The translations under genes were made by a program, and so were the position numbers. 64,000 bases of DNA from Haematococcus lacustris (taxonomy: Eukaryota > Chlorophyta > Chlorophyceae > Chlamydomonadales > Haematococcaceae): contig JASKMD010000014.1 in assembly GCA_030144725.1 (NCBI GenBank), positions 1,186,350 to 1,250,349 of the forward strand, given 5' to 3'. The notes beneath the pieces were generated by a model. That model made no database searches and had not been told where the DNA came from. It saw only the letters and a list, made by a program, of their open reading frames with translations. Positions 1 through 10,631 of this stretch are shown here, in pieces (within the stretch, counting starts at the first letter, position 1; every line of letters begins with the position of its first letter).

Positions 1-95
1 TGCAGCATTGCACAGAATGTCGACGCTACATAGCAGGCATGCACACAGTGCCTGATGAAGTGAACTGAGCGCGGGGGGAGCATGTTACAACCTTC

Positions 96-731
96 ATGTG
101 TTCTTTGTGGTGTGGATTCCGGCCGCTTACTGCGCTGCGCCGGCAGTGGCCGCATGGCACCGTATTGCCACCGCCGTGCTTACGACATACCCGCAACGTG
201 TCGGTAGCTGCCGACATCAAGAACCGTAGCAATGCGTGTAGGAGGGCTCTGCTCTGCGTGCTGTGTGTGACTACGAGGCGAAGTCCAGCTTCCATCCAGC
301 GGCTGGTGCGCCCAGCCAAAAGCCAGCGGCATGGTAAGCATGTGCGGGGCCTGCTGTGGTGCCATCAGGTGCTGCCCCCCCCCCCCCCCCCAACAGCCAA
401 GGACCCCCTTGCTCAGGCCCCCCTTGCCCAGGACCCCCTTGCCCCTGCCCAGGACCCCCCTTGCCCCTGCCCCCCTTCCCCTTGCCCAGGCCCCACCTGC
501 TGCACCTGGCCTTCCCACTTCCAACTTCCCGCGTATTGGGGAGAGCATGCAGCGCCCCCTCGAGCTGTGCAGCTGGACAGACCGGGACAGACAGTCTCTG
601 CCCCCATTGGCAAGGAGTACCAGCAGCGCTACAAGCTGGTCAATGACTGGCTGCCCAAGGGAAGGCAGAGGTTGCACCGGGCTGCAGAGTACCGGCGGGG
701 CATTGACAGCCGGGCCCGCAACAACCTATAG
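96..731 (+). pseudogene. C-terminal remnant of a TnpB/Fanzor-like nuclease
   Basis: Two overlapping plus-strand frames look like the end of one protein. The frame from about 250 to 400 reads RLVRPAKSQ then HVRGLLWCHQV. After a proline-rich stretch, the other frame at 526-600 reads RIGESMQRPLELCSW, and the first frame resumes with GKEYQQRYKLVNDWLPKG and a stop at 729-731. These resemble, from memory, the C-terminal tail of a large TnpB/Fanzor-like family common in Haematococcus-type algae; in that family the RIGES-R-PLELC block follows the RuvC-III DRDxNAAxN motif. The frame must change twice, once near the C17 run at 375-391 and once near 600-607, so this copy is broken. The catalytic core is absent here and may lie to the left of the window. 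The assignment rests on motif recall, without any alignment. Confidence 0.42.
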
Positions 732-1275
732 GGCCTAATAGTTTTGACAGGCTGTCAGCCGTTCAAAGCATTAAGCTGTTAGTTTTGATGGGGTGACCAG
801 TGGTCAGGGAACGGACCGTGCCACCGGTGTGGGGTTTGTGGTCGTCAAGGGTGCAATCGAGGACGCTACAGTTGGCTTGTAGGTGAGTGAGATTGCTCAC
901 AGTCAAACACGTTGTTCCATGTTATATGAGTTTTGTCTGACTGAGACAATTTGTGGTCATGAAGGGTGCGACCGAGCAACTTGAATGTAGCTGAGTGAGA
1001 CTAGCCACAGTCAAACATGTTGTTCCATATTTCAATGAGTTTTGTTTGACTGCTTTTAGATTGGCTGAAGATTTAACCAGCTCGTGACTCATAATGACTA
1101 ATGCATTCTTCATTACTTGTGTAGCTGTGCAACCCCTGCTGTACAAAGAACTAGGCCGCAGGGTTAAGGTAGGCTGCATGGGCGAGAAGTTATTGATTTG
1201 CTCATGATTGATTTTTCATGATGTTGGTGGTTGACCTCTGAGACTCGGGTGCATTCAGGAACTAGCGGCTTAGCT
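732..1275. other. Intergenic, upstream of selenoprotein T
   Basis: No coding region recognised. Two near-identical passages (about 890-960 and 980-1050, each with 'agtcaaacacgttgttccat'-like text and 'gagttttgtctgactg') form an imperfect direct repeat of roughly 100 bp. The stretch next to 1276 should contain the promoter and 5' UTR of the downstream gene, but no TATA box can be assigned. Confidence 0.4.
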
Positions 1276-3255
1276 ATGGACAAGCGAGTTGTTTGGGGGC
1301 TTCTTCCTGTCCTTTTACTGCTGTTATCTAATGCTTTCTCCCTGTCACCCGCGGCCGCTGGCCCGTTAGATGTGGACGGTGGAAGAAGCCAGGGCCGCGT
1401 CCACGTTGCGATGTGCACCTCCTGAGGCATGGGGTGGGGTGTGTTCTGTTTGTTTGATCCTGACATGGTTTGATGGCGCACAAATTGACAAGTTTCCTTC
1501 TGTTTGATCGCAGCAACGCCTTGCGGCAAGTACAGGGTGAGCTCCTAGCATGTATGGGGGATGAGTTGTATCCTGGCAGCAAGTACAGCCAAATAGTCTC
1601 AGCACACTATCCTGGCATATGAGTGACATACAGGCTGCAAAGCGTGTATATACGGCCAATCAGCAGTACGTTTTCACTGCTAATTATGGAACTGAATCAT
1701 CTGATCGAGGTGACGTGACATGTTTTCGTCTTCCAGGGTTTGTGAGACAAGAGTTTCCTAATGTGGAGGTTCTTGCAACACCATACCCTGTGGCCTTGCC
1801 AAAGGCGCTGCTGGCAAAGGTGATTATTGTCCCTGTCACACGTAAGATGTGTCCTGCAGGCTATGGAGTTGTGAGTGGTTCCCTCTGTATTCATGGACAC
1901 CCTTGTGCTCCACATGAAGTGCAATAAGTACCCTAAAGTGGTGTTGACATATGTGTATTCGTGCATGCGTGTTGCACCCATGTTGAGGTGTGGGTTCATG
2001 ACCCACAACAGGTGCCTGACCTCAAGGCCGCAGCGCCTGACAGATCTGCTGGGTTTGCCAGACTCCGCTGCGGCTCCCCTTGTTTCATGACCACATTGGC
2101 ATTAAATCATGGCACATGGCAGCAGTGTGCTACAGCTACCACCATGGCTGTGACGTAAGTAGGCTTGATCTTGGGAAACCGGCCTCACATGCACTTGCTT
2201 AGCAGTTTGCGTGCCAACTGTGTGCTTAGCACCTGCAGCACCTGTGTGCTTAGCACCTGTGTGCCTTGGCGCCTGGGTAGCACAGGTCACAAGGCCAAGG
2301 TGCTAGGTTCAATTGCGGTATGCATGTCATGACGGCAAGAGAGTGGGCTGGTGCATGATTGCGCGAGGATTTCATCGAGTCTTGCACAACCATGCATTTT
2401 ATTCTTTCTGCCAGCCCCATTGCCATGTCTCTAGCACTGCAATTGCAAAAACTAAGATGATGCATTGCACCCATTGTCGGCGGTTTGGTGAGGAGGAGGA
2501 CGATGTTGTGTTGCGTGCGCAGGGAGTGCAAGTGGTTCAATATGGAGTGCTGGCTGTGTGCCTTGCCGGTGACAAGCTGTTCCAGACCCTGGGTGTCCCA
2601 ACCCCTGCGCTGTACATGCAGCATGTAGCCCCTAACCGCTTTGGAACTGCCATGGGTGCATGGCTGGTGGGCAACATGGCGCAGAGCAGCCTCACCCAGA
2701 CTGGGGCCTTTGAGGTGGGATGGAGCCACAGCACCCATACTTCAGTGGATGTTATTGCATAGGTCGTGTTCATAGGGTCAGCAGAAGCTACACATTGCTC
2801 ACTGTGCCCCTGACCTGCACTCCTTGTGGGCCTTGTATGCACAACACCAGGTAACAACACACGGGGCACAGGGTCCAGGGTACAGTGTATGGGGGAGGGC
2901 ATAGTGGGGTGGTGTGGTGTGGGGTTCATCCGGTGGCCGGTGTGTGTGCTCCTTCAGCCATGCAGGCGCAGGCAGTCAGGGTGGCTGTCAGCCCCAGCCA
3001 GGCCGCCTCCCTGCCACTGCTGTGCAAGCCTGGAAGGTTCCAAGGCCTCGGATGGGACCTGCCACCCGACCTGATGAGCTGCACTTGCAGATCTACGCCA
3101 ACGGCGAGCACATCTTCTCCAAGCTGCACGCCCAGCGCATGCCCAGCAGTGAGGAGCTGCGCAAGGGGCTGCAGGGCGCTGGCCTCACCCACATCACGCA
3201 GCTGCAGGCCAGCCGGGGCGCAGCAGGGCAGCAGCAGGGGGCGCTGGGGCTGTAG
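1276..3255 (+). CDS. SELENOT: Selenoprotein T (thioredoxin-like Rdx family), five exons, TGA-encoded selenocysteine
   Basis: Exons 1276-1433, 1514-1536, 1737-1819, 2523-2714 and 3091-3255 join in phase to give 206 residues. All junctions are GT/AG (donors GTGGGG, GTGAGC, GTGATT, GTGGGA). Residues 1-23 are a signal peptide or anchor (MDKRVVWGLLPVLLLLL). Residues 47-50 are CTSU, with U50 encoded by TGA, matching the SelT CVSU redox motif. Exon 3 gives FVRQEFPNVEVLATPYPV, exon 4 a hydrophobic segment and the SQTGAFE-like end 'LTQTGAFE', and exon 5 IYANGEHIFSKL, all collinear with SelT. Spacing from U to the FPxV motif and from PYP to the GD turn equals that recalled for animal SelT without gaps, which supports the 23-nt exon 2. 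The family is an ER-membrane thioredoxin-like oxidoreductase. The start is the only ATG giving a signal sequence. Expression needs a SECIS element, which I could not place firmly. Confidence 0.85.
1423..1425 (+). other. Selenocysteine (TGA) codon in the CxxU motif
   Basis: The TGA follows TGC ACC TCC in frame with the signal-peptide start at 1276 and is followed by GGC ATG GG and a GT donor at 1434. Reading it as Sec makes CTSU, the expected redox pair of SelT, and the downstream exons then align to the family at fixed spacing. As a plain stop it would leave a 49-residue peptide with no purpose. Confidence 0.83.
1820..2522 (+). other. Intron 3 of selenoprotein T (703 bp)
   Basis: Begins GTGATT and ends GCGCAG before GGAGTGCAAGTG. 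It carries a small direct repeat of 'cttagcacctg' around 2222-2262. Open frames inside it show no family resemblance and are not needed, because exons 3 and 4 already meet without a gap relative to SelT. Confidence 0.7.
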
Positions 3256-3700
3256 GCAGAAAGGGGGTGGTGCAAGGCTGCTAGAGGCCATGCGATATGA
3301 TGGTCTTCCCTCCTTCTGGCCCTTCAATGGCAGAGGCTGACTCAGTAGCTCGCACACTGTTGCTGCACCGAGACTGAGGCAGAACTGCCATCAAGGCTGG
3401 AGTGATGTTGCATGGAGCTGCAAGGCACATGACGGCCACTGCTGCCTAGACCATGTAGTGGCAGCAGCAAGCTGATTGCCACACTGGCATGATCCACCCT
3501 AGCCGTAGCGTACATGCACAAGTAGGGTTTAGGCAGGCTTTGGTGTAGGGTGTGGCGGGTATGCAAGCTGGTGGTGGGGTATGACGGTGCAGCGCATTGA
3601 CCAGCAGCGGCGTGCTCTGGGTGCCTGTTGCCTGACGAGCAGTGAGACACATGTGCTCTCCTACCACCGGTGTAAGCTAACCTGCCAGCCTGGAAGGGAT
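3256..3700 (+). other. Selenoprotein T 3' UTR with TGTAA polyadenylation signal
   Basis: TGTAA at 3671-3675 is the standard signal of chlamydomonadalean algae. A weak SECIS candidate spans about 3425-3480: an ATGAC at 3429-3433, a CTGCTGCC/GGCAGCAG stem and a TGAT at 3473-3476. It lacks a clear AA apical motif and has mismatches next to the quartet. The same UTR text recurs, decayed, downstream of F-box genes A, B, C and E. Confidence 0.45.
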
Positions 3701-3881
3701 TGAGGGATTGGTCGCTCCGCTTGCTGGGTCATAGTGCTTGCCTACCTTGAGTTCCTCCCTTCCTGTGGCTTCTCCTCGTACTATTTACTGCTTCTGCTAG
3801 CCGCCGTCCTCTTGTACATGCTATCTACGGACTTTTACTAGTGTTGATGTTTTGAGTACATTGTACTCCAGTTCACTTGCT

Positions 3882-5877
3882 ATGCCTCAGCGCAGCGCCA
3901 CGCTGCTGGATACCTTGGAGAATTTCCCAGGCGTGTCGCACATCATCTACTCTTACCTACGGCGTGACGATCTTCGTGCCTGCCGCCTTGTTTGCAAAAG
4001 AGTCCGCTCAGTAATGGATGGCAACATCAAGTATGTCACCATTCACCTAAGACAGGCCAGTACCGTGGAGGACAACATCGAGCTTTTTGCCCGCTCGTCG
4101 ATTCGTTCGACAAGTCTGTCACTAAGTAGACCATACGGCCCTGGCAGTGCTGAGGTGGCCAGCGAGCTATCTTCAGCGCTGTCAATACCCTCGCGCAAGC
4201 ACCTGGCAGCTCTGCAGGCCGTGATGGAGCTCCACCTTTGGAGTTTGCAAGTGCCCCTGCACTTGAGCATGGTGGGCTTTGCCAGAGCCGGTCTCCCTGT
4301 TCTGCTTTAGTTCTGTGAACCCCCTGCTCCACACACTGTAGGCACTGGCTGCCATTTTCCGACGCTTGGAGAATCTGTCCTTTTCTCACTGTGAACTCCA
4401 TCATCTGTCACGCCACGCTTGGCAGCGCCTGAAGCAGCTATCCTGCTTAAAGCTGCGAGGCACCGTCAAAAGTGCTGGTGGCAGCACTGATGCTTCTGCA
4501 CAGCCCCGATTGGGAGGGCTGCAGTTCATCAGAGGCCTGACAACCCTAAAGCTGGACACTGTTAAGGTGTGGTAGGTGGGCAGCAGTCTGTTGTGTTTTT
4601 GTTGTCAGTTCCCATTGCATATGGTGTTGTGTGGATTTGATGAGCAAGTCAATTGTCCCGCACCCATCACCATGCAGCTGACATGGCTGTGAGCTGTGTG
4701 TGCGCATCATGCGCTTACCTGAAGCTCTGTGGCAAGTCCATGCCATCGATGCCACCTGTCCTTGCGTGCAGGTTGTCAACAGCTCCCTGGCGGCATGCAC
4801 CCAGCTGACCAGACTGGGGGGCCCCAGCGCTTTCCCAGGGCTGTCACAGCTGACCCAGCTCTGCCGTGTGCGCATACACAAGATCAGCAGCCTGTCAAAT
4901 GTTGCGGCGCTGACCTCCCTTCCCCACCTGGCCCATTTGAAGTTAGACTTTTGGGTCAGCTCAGACCAGCTTGGCAGCAGCCAGCGCTTCATGTTCCCGT
5001 CTTTAGAGCGCTTGGAGCTCTGGGAAGTCAAGGCAAGCTACCTGGCTGCCATGGACTGCCCACAGCTACAGCATATGGAAATCGGCATAGACTTTGATAG
5101 AGCGACACCTGGCCTGGTTGTGGACTCAGCACTTGGATTGCGTGCCTGTGCTGATGGCATCCTCCATCACTGCAATTTTGTGGAGCTTACCCGTAGCCCT
5201 GACGTTACCCTTACTGCTATGCTGGAGGCCCTAGCGCCCTGGCAACCCTCCGCTGCAGCCCTCAGCTCTACGCGTTGGGGGATGGGGCTAAGGCTGGATA
5301 ATGAGAAGCAGATCAGTGCCAGCCACCTGGAGCTGCTGCCTACTGGCCTGCATAACTTAACGTTCACGTGAGTGCAAGTCAACTCATTGACGCACCTGCT
5401 AGAGTGTCGAGCCTGCTGGTATCTGTAGCCGCACCGCAGCTGAGCCAGCCATTGCGCTATGGCTGTGCATTTTAGATACTGATGTGCCTCGTGTGCCTGT
5501 CCCGCCGCTACTGATTGCAAGCTAGCCTGCAAGACCAGCCTTGTGTGGACCCTGTGATGCATGAGCTGTGCCTCCCTTGGCTTGTGTTGTGCAGGGGCTG
5601 TACACTCCTGCCTGGTGCCCTCCACCCTGTAGCGACTCGGCTCACCCAGCTTCGGGTGCTGAACCTGCAAGACGCTTCTGACTGCTCAGCGGAGGACCTG
5701 CAGCTGCTGGCCTGTCAGTCAGTGCAGGGGCGCAGGCTGACGGTGCACTTAGACAGATCCTCAGAAGACGAGTTCGCCTCATCCTTGCAGGGCCTGAGCG
5801 ACATGGCTGGGCGGTGGAGTGGCAGGCCTGGGCCCCGCTTCGAAGCGTCTTATTTTGTACCAGGTGTCAAGTTGTAG
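3882..5877 (+). CDS. F-box-like/LRR protein, copy A
   Basis: Exons 3882-4271, 4342-4566, 4772-5367 and 5595-5877 (intron phases 0, 0, 2) give 497 residues. Residues about 10-45 (FPGVSHIIYSYLRRDDL then RACRLVCKRVRSVMD) look like an F-box: a hydrophobic YL turn, a DL pair and RLVCKxxR. Exon 3 contains degenerate leucine-rich repeats (LAACTQLTRL, LSQLTQLCRV, LPHLAHLKL). Exon 4 ends with LLPGALHPVATRLTQLRVL and a short tail. F-box proteins link substrates to SCF ubiquitin ligases, with LRRs binding the substrate; that role here is inferred. The start is the ATG of MPQRSATLLDTL, shared with copies B-D. Relative to B and C it has one extra codon in exon 3 and a longer C-terminus (PGVKL). It lies 206 bp after the selenoprotein T polyadenylation signal. 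Confidence 0.68.
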
Positions 5878-5879
5878 CC

Positions 5880-6130
5880 GGCACCACCTGCTGTCATCCA
5901 CTCGCTCCAGGCTGAGTGTTGCGTTGCAGTCCTGGCCTAGTCAGTTGACTGTGGAGGCAGGGCCTGGGCAGTGGGCTTGGCTGCCTCGCCCTGTGCCTTG
6001 CCCTTCCTCTTGGTGGGTTGGGTGGGCCAGCTGGGTGGTAGGGCCAGCGTCCATGCGCACCAGGTGCTGGTTGTCAACCCCAGAGGCACCTCCAGCCACA
6101 CTTTGCTCACTGTGACCCTGACCCTTTGCT
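5880..6130 (-). pseudogene. Antisense TnpB/Fanzor-like remnant downstream of copy A
   Basis: Minus strand, just after the F-box stop. One frame gives PTQPTKRKGKAQG, typical of the lysine-rich linker that precedes RuvC-III in this algal family. Its RuvC-III part (5880-5940) is interrupted here by a stop created near 5938, while the copies downstream of B and C still read through it. No catalytic domain remains upstream. Confidence 0.4.
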
Positions 6131-6377
6131 TCCTGTAGGCCCAGAGCAGCACTAGGGCGCAGTGGAACATGCAGGGCAGGGCGGTGTGCAGGGTGGTGTG
6201 CAGGGTGCTGTGGTGCCTTTCCTGTTGGTCCAAAGCACACCACAAGGGTGCATCTCTGGGTATAGCAGTACAGTGTATGGGGGAGGGCGCAGTGGGTGGT
6301 GAGGTGTGGTGTGGGGTAGGGTTTATCAGGTCCGGCCAGGTCCTGCAGGTTGGGTGGCGTGGGGTGTGTCCCTGCAG

Positions 6378-7665
6378 CCATGCAGGCGCAGGCAGTCAGG
6401 GTAATTGTCAGCCCCAGCCAGGGTGTTTCCCTGTCACTCTTGTGGAAGCCTGTAAGGTTCCAAGGCTATGGATAGGACCTGCCACACGACCTGATGTGCT
6501 GCACTTGCAGATCTCTGCCAATGGAGAGGCTCGTCACACCTGCACCTGGGGCTCCCTCCAGCAGCACAGCTGGCAGTGATGAGCACAGGCAGGCAGGCAG
6601 GTGGCTGCAAGGGTCTGTAGTGCAGCTGCTGTGAGCAGCCCAGCTGGTGGGTAGGGCCGAGTGTGTGGGTTAAGGGCAGAGGCTTACTCAACAGCAATTG
6701 GTCCGTTGGTGCGGCTGCTGTGTCAAGGTTGCACTGGAGCTTTCATCAGGGCTGGAGCGGTGCTGCATAGAGCTGCAGTGCCAATGCTGCCTTGACCATG
6801 TAGCGGCAACAGCAAGCAGGCTGACCGGCGCTGCTGCCGCCCCTGCCACTGCTGCTAGAGCTGCTGTTCTTGTCACTGCCCTTCCACCATACCAGGCCAA
6901 GGAGCTGATGAGACAGTTGCAGCTAACCGGCAGGGTTCTTCCAGACCGTTGCACCTAACTGTGATACCGATTGTGTTGCACTGTGCTAGGTGATGTAGGT
7001 ATACTGGATGTGATACTCATGGTGTTAAAGTTTAGGCTGCTAGCTCCACTACTGCCCTTGCTGGATGAGCATGGATGAGATGGAGCTTGTGATCACTACA
7101 ACCATCTGAAGGGCTACTAGGCAGCCACTTGCTGAAAGTTGCAAGGCGGACTGGGTTTCTACCGTGCTATACACTGCCCGTGGCGACGATGGGCGAAGCA
7201 TTGAGCAACCTTACTTGGGCGATGTCGTCAACCGACAGAACAGACTAACAACAGCAGAGTGCAACACAGTGGCACACCGCCAACTCACCAACAAGTCAAC
7301 TACCAACCACCAGCAACCGCTACAAGGCTGCTGTGTCAAGGTTGCACTGGAGCTTTCATCAGGGCTGGAGTGGTGCTGCATGGAGCTGCAGTGCCAATGC
7401 TGCCTTGACCATGTAGCGGCAACAGCAAGCAGGCTGACCACCACTGTGGCATGTAGCATCATAGCCGTGACTTACTAGCACAAGTAGGTTTTAGACAGCC
7501 TTTGGTGTAGGGTGTGGCGGGTATGCAAGCTTGTTGTGGGGTATGACGGTGCTGCGCATTGACCAGCAGCGGCTTGCTCTGGGTGCCTGTTGCCTGACGA
7601 GCAGTGAGACACATGTGCTCTCCTACCACCGGTGCAAGCTAACCTGCCAGCTTGGAAGGGATTGA
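6378..7665 (+). pseudogene. Decayed selenoprotein T last exon and 3' UTR, unit A
   Basis: From 6378 the text follows 2958 onward of the real gene (CCATGCAGGCGCAGGCAGTCAGG), including intron 4, the acceptor and the start of exon 5. Exon 5 then reads ISANGEARHT instead of IYANGEHIFS and loses the rest. The 3' UTR-like part is split: a passage of about 120 bp at 6707-6828 is repeated at 7319-7440. The 490 bp between them (6829-7318) resembles nothing else in the window. The unit ends with the ACCGGTGCAAGCTAACC text that matches the end of the real UTR. There is no complete gene. Confidence 0.6.
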
Positions 7666-7729
7666 ACGGTGCTGTCTAGTAATGTTTGTCTAGCGTGAGG
7701 CTGCCCCAGTCTGTGCCCAATCCCCACAC

Positions 7730-8001
7730 TAGGGTGGTTCCCCCCCAAACTAATATTAGTTCTCATAATAGCTCATAATAGCTCATATTAGCTCTTGGTT
7801 TGCTCATATTTACCCATATTCGTTCATATCAGCTCCCGATCAGCTCATTCCAGCTCCCGATAGCTCATATCAGCTCATATAGGCTCAAATCAGCTCATCT
7901 AAGCTCCCCGTACTAGCTCCCGCCGTTTTAGCTATTATTAGCGCTAATATTAGCTAATGCGCTACTTTTGGCTCGGAGCTAATATTAGCGGACTCACCCT
8001 A
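7730..8001. mobile_element. hAT-like MITE, 272 bp
   Basis: Ends are TAGGGTGGTTCC and GGACTCACCCTA, an imperfect 12-bp terminal inverted repeat. It is flanked by the 8-bp direct repeat CCCCACAC at 7722-7729 and 8002-8009. The paralogous position upstream of copy C (near 11473-11482) has a single CCCCACAC and no insert. The interior is AT-rich with many AGCTCATAT-type repeats and GCTAATATTAGC palindromes. It is non-coding. Confidence 0.8.
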
Positions 8002-8105
8002 CCCCACACACGCACCCATCATGGGTCCCATGCCCTTATTGTACACTTGCACGAGTCGCATGGGGCACTTTTGCACATTACTTCTTGCCGCCGTCCCTTC
8101 CTTGC

Positions 8106-10108
8106 ATGCCTCAGCGCAACGCCACGCTGCTGGACACCCTTGAAAGTGTTTCAGGCGTGTCGCACATCATCTACTCTTACTTACTACGCGACGGTCGTCG
8201 TCCATGCCGCCTGGTTTGCAAGAGACTGCGCACAGTGATCGATGGCAACATCACGCATGTCAGCATTCGTTTGGACCAGGCTAGCGCCGTGGAGGACAGC
8301 ATCGAACGCTTTGCCCGCTCATCTCTGCGTCCGAACGTCTTGTCACTAGAGGGGCCACATGGCTCTGGCCGTGCTGAAGTGGCCAGCGAGCTATCTTCAG
8401 CGCTGTCAGCACCCTCGCGCAAGCACTTTGCAGCCCTGCATGCCGTGAGGGAGCTACGCTTGCATCAAGTACCAGCCCCCCTGCACTTGAGCATGGTGGG
8501 CACTACATGATGCCGCTCTCCTGTTCTTTCTTTCTTCAGTAAACCCACTGCTCCACACATCGTAGGCACTGGCTGTCAACTTCCGACATTTGCAAAATTT
8601 GAGCTTTGCCTTCTGTGAAGTACACCATCGGTCATGCGAAGCTTGGGAGCGCATGGAGCAGCTGTCCAGCTTGACGCTGTATTTCATACAAAGACGTCCT
8701 GTTGGCACCACAGCTGCTACTGCTGCGCCCCGGCTGGGAGGGCTGCAGCTCATCAGAGGCCTGACATCTCTGCAGCTGAATGATGTTGAGGTGTGGCAGA
8801 CAGTGGACAGTCTATGCTGCTATGATGAGCTTGTTTACATATACTGCAGTCATTAAATCACCAAGTGCTGGGAGCACATGATTAACTTGTGAGTGGGCCA
8901 CGCAACACACTGGGTACATAGTCGAATGGCTGCACACGGGTTTGTACAATCTGTGGCCATAACTGTGGACTGCTCATATTGCCTGTGCCTGCAGGTAGAT
9001 GAGAGCTCCCTGGCAGCATGCACACAGCTGACCAGGCTGGAGTGCCCAAACAGCTTCCCAGGGCTGGCACAGCTGACCCAGCTACAGCATGTGAGCTTGC
9101 ACACAGTAGGAAGCCTGTCAACTATCACGGAGCTGGCCTCCCTGCCACACCTGGCTCGCTTGGAGTTGGGGAGCTGCGTCAGCACCGACCAGCTTGGCAG
9201 CAGCCAGCGCTACCTGTTCCCGTCCCTGACTTACTTGGAGATTACGTCAATCAATGCAAGCCTCCTGGCTGCCCTGGACTGCCCCCAGCTACAACACCTG
9301 TGGTTCATTATAGATTTCGAATCAGACAAGTGCCTCTGCGTTGACTCGGTGCCCAGCTTGCATGCCTGCGTCGGCAGCCTTCTAAAGCACTGTGGCTATG
9401 TGAGGCTGAGTTGTGGACCTGGTGTGACCCTCACTGAAGCGATGGAGGCCCTGGCACCCTGGCAGCCCTCCGCTGCAGCCCTCAGCTCTTCATGTGATGG
9501 GATGGGCCTCATGCTGGATGGTGAGAAGAAGATCAGTGCCAGCCACCTGGAGCTGCTGCCCACTGGCCTTCAGGAGTTATCATTCATGTGAGTGCCAAGC
9601 AGCCCTCTGGCACGTTTGACAGAGTAGCAGTATTTCCACCGACCAGCTCATCAAGGATAGCGTCACCTGATAGCGTAGCAAGCCTGATGGTATATGTACC
9701 GCACCATGGCTGAGCCAGCCAGGCGGCATGTGCATCCTGTGACACGTACACCCTGCCAGCCTCTATTGATTGCATGCGAGCCTGCATGCCCAGCCTTGTA
9801 TGGACCATATGGTGCATGACCTGTGCCTCCCTTGGCTTGTGTTGTGCAGGGGCTGCACACTCCTGCCTGGTGCCCTGCACCCTGTAGCGACTCGGCTTAC
9901 CCAGCTTAAGATGCTGAACCTGCACGATGCATGTCAATGCTCAGAGGAGGACCTGCAACTGCTGGCTAGTCAGTCAGTGCAAGGGCGCAGGCTTACGGTC
10001 CAGTTTGACAGCCCGTCAAGAAAAGTGTTCGCCTCATCCTTACAGTGCCTGAGCGACATGGCTGGGCAGTGGGGTGGCAGGCCTGGGCCCCGCTTCCAAG
10101 TGTTCTAG
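8106..10108 (+). CDS. F-box-like/LRR protein, copy B
   Basis: Exons 8106-8495, 8566-8790, 8995-9587 and 9850-10108 give 488 residues. The F-box-like segment is VSGVSHIIYSYLLRDG followed by RPCRLVCKRLRTVID. Exon 2 carries GGLQLIRGLTSLQL and exon 3 the repeats LAQLTQLQHVSL and LPHLARLELGSC plus the conserved LAPWQPSAAALSS and HLELLPTGLQEL blocks. Exon 4 ends GGRPGPRFQVF. Its nearest relative in the window is copy C (same exon lengths in all four exons). Introns are 70, 204 and 262 bp. A MITE sits 105 bp upstream of the ATG and may alter the promoter. Function as a substrate receptor is inferred only from domain type. Confidence 0.68.
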
Positions 10109-10400
10109 GTCCTAGCCGCTGCCCAGTTGCAGCCGGCACCACCTGCTGTCATCCACTCGCTCAAGGCTGAGTGTTGCGTTGCAGTCCTGGTCCAGCCAGT
10201 TGACTGTGGAGGCAGGGCCTGGGCAGTGGGCTTGGCTGCCTCGCCCTGTGCCTTGCCCTTCCTCTTGGTGGGTTGGGTGGGCCAGCTGGGTGGTAGGGCC
10301 AGCGTCCATGCGCACAAGGTGCTGGTTGTCAACCCCAGAGGCACCTCCAGCCACACTTTGCTCACTGTGACCCTGACCTTTTGCTTCCTGTAGGCCCAGA
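10109..10400 (-). pseudogene. Antisense TnpB/Fanzor-like remnant with RuvC-III motif, unit B
   Basis: Minus strand. The frame contains NWLDQDCNATLSLERV followed by DSRWCRLQL. This matches the TnpB/Fanzor RuvC-III pattern DRDxNAAxNI, with the family's following RIGESRWRPLEL block altered. The upstream lysine-rich linker PTKRKGKAQG is in another frame, so at least one frameshift separates them. It is only the last part of the protein, and inactive as it stands. Confidence 0.45.
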
Positions 10401-10631
10401 GCAGCTCTAGGGCGCAGTGGAACATGCGGGGCAGGGCGGTGTGCGGGGTAGTGTGCAGGGTGGTGTGGTGCCTTTCCTGTTGGTCCAGAGCACACCACTA
10501 GGGCGCATCTCTGGGTAAAGCAGTACAGTGTATGGGGGAGGGCGCAGTGGGTGGTGAGGTGTGGTGTGGGGTAGGGTTTATCAGGTCCGGCCAGGTCCTG
10601 CAGGGTGGGTGGCGTGGGGTGTGTCCCTGCA

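Noticed and set aside
1619..2158. Extra SelT exons (e.g. after the AACAG at 1998-2011)
   Set aside because: Exons 3 and 4 already meet at family spacing; adding this segment would break the match.
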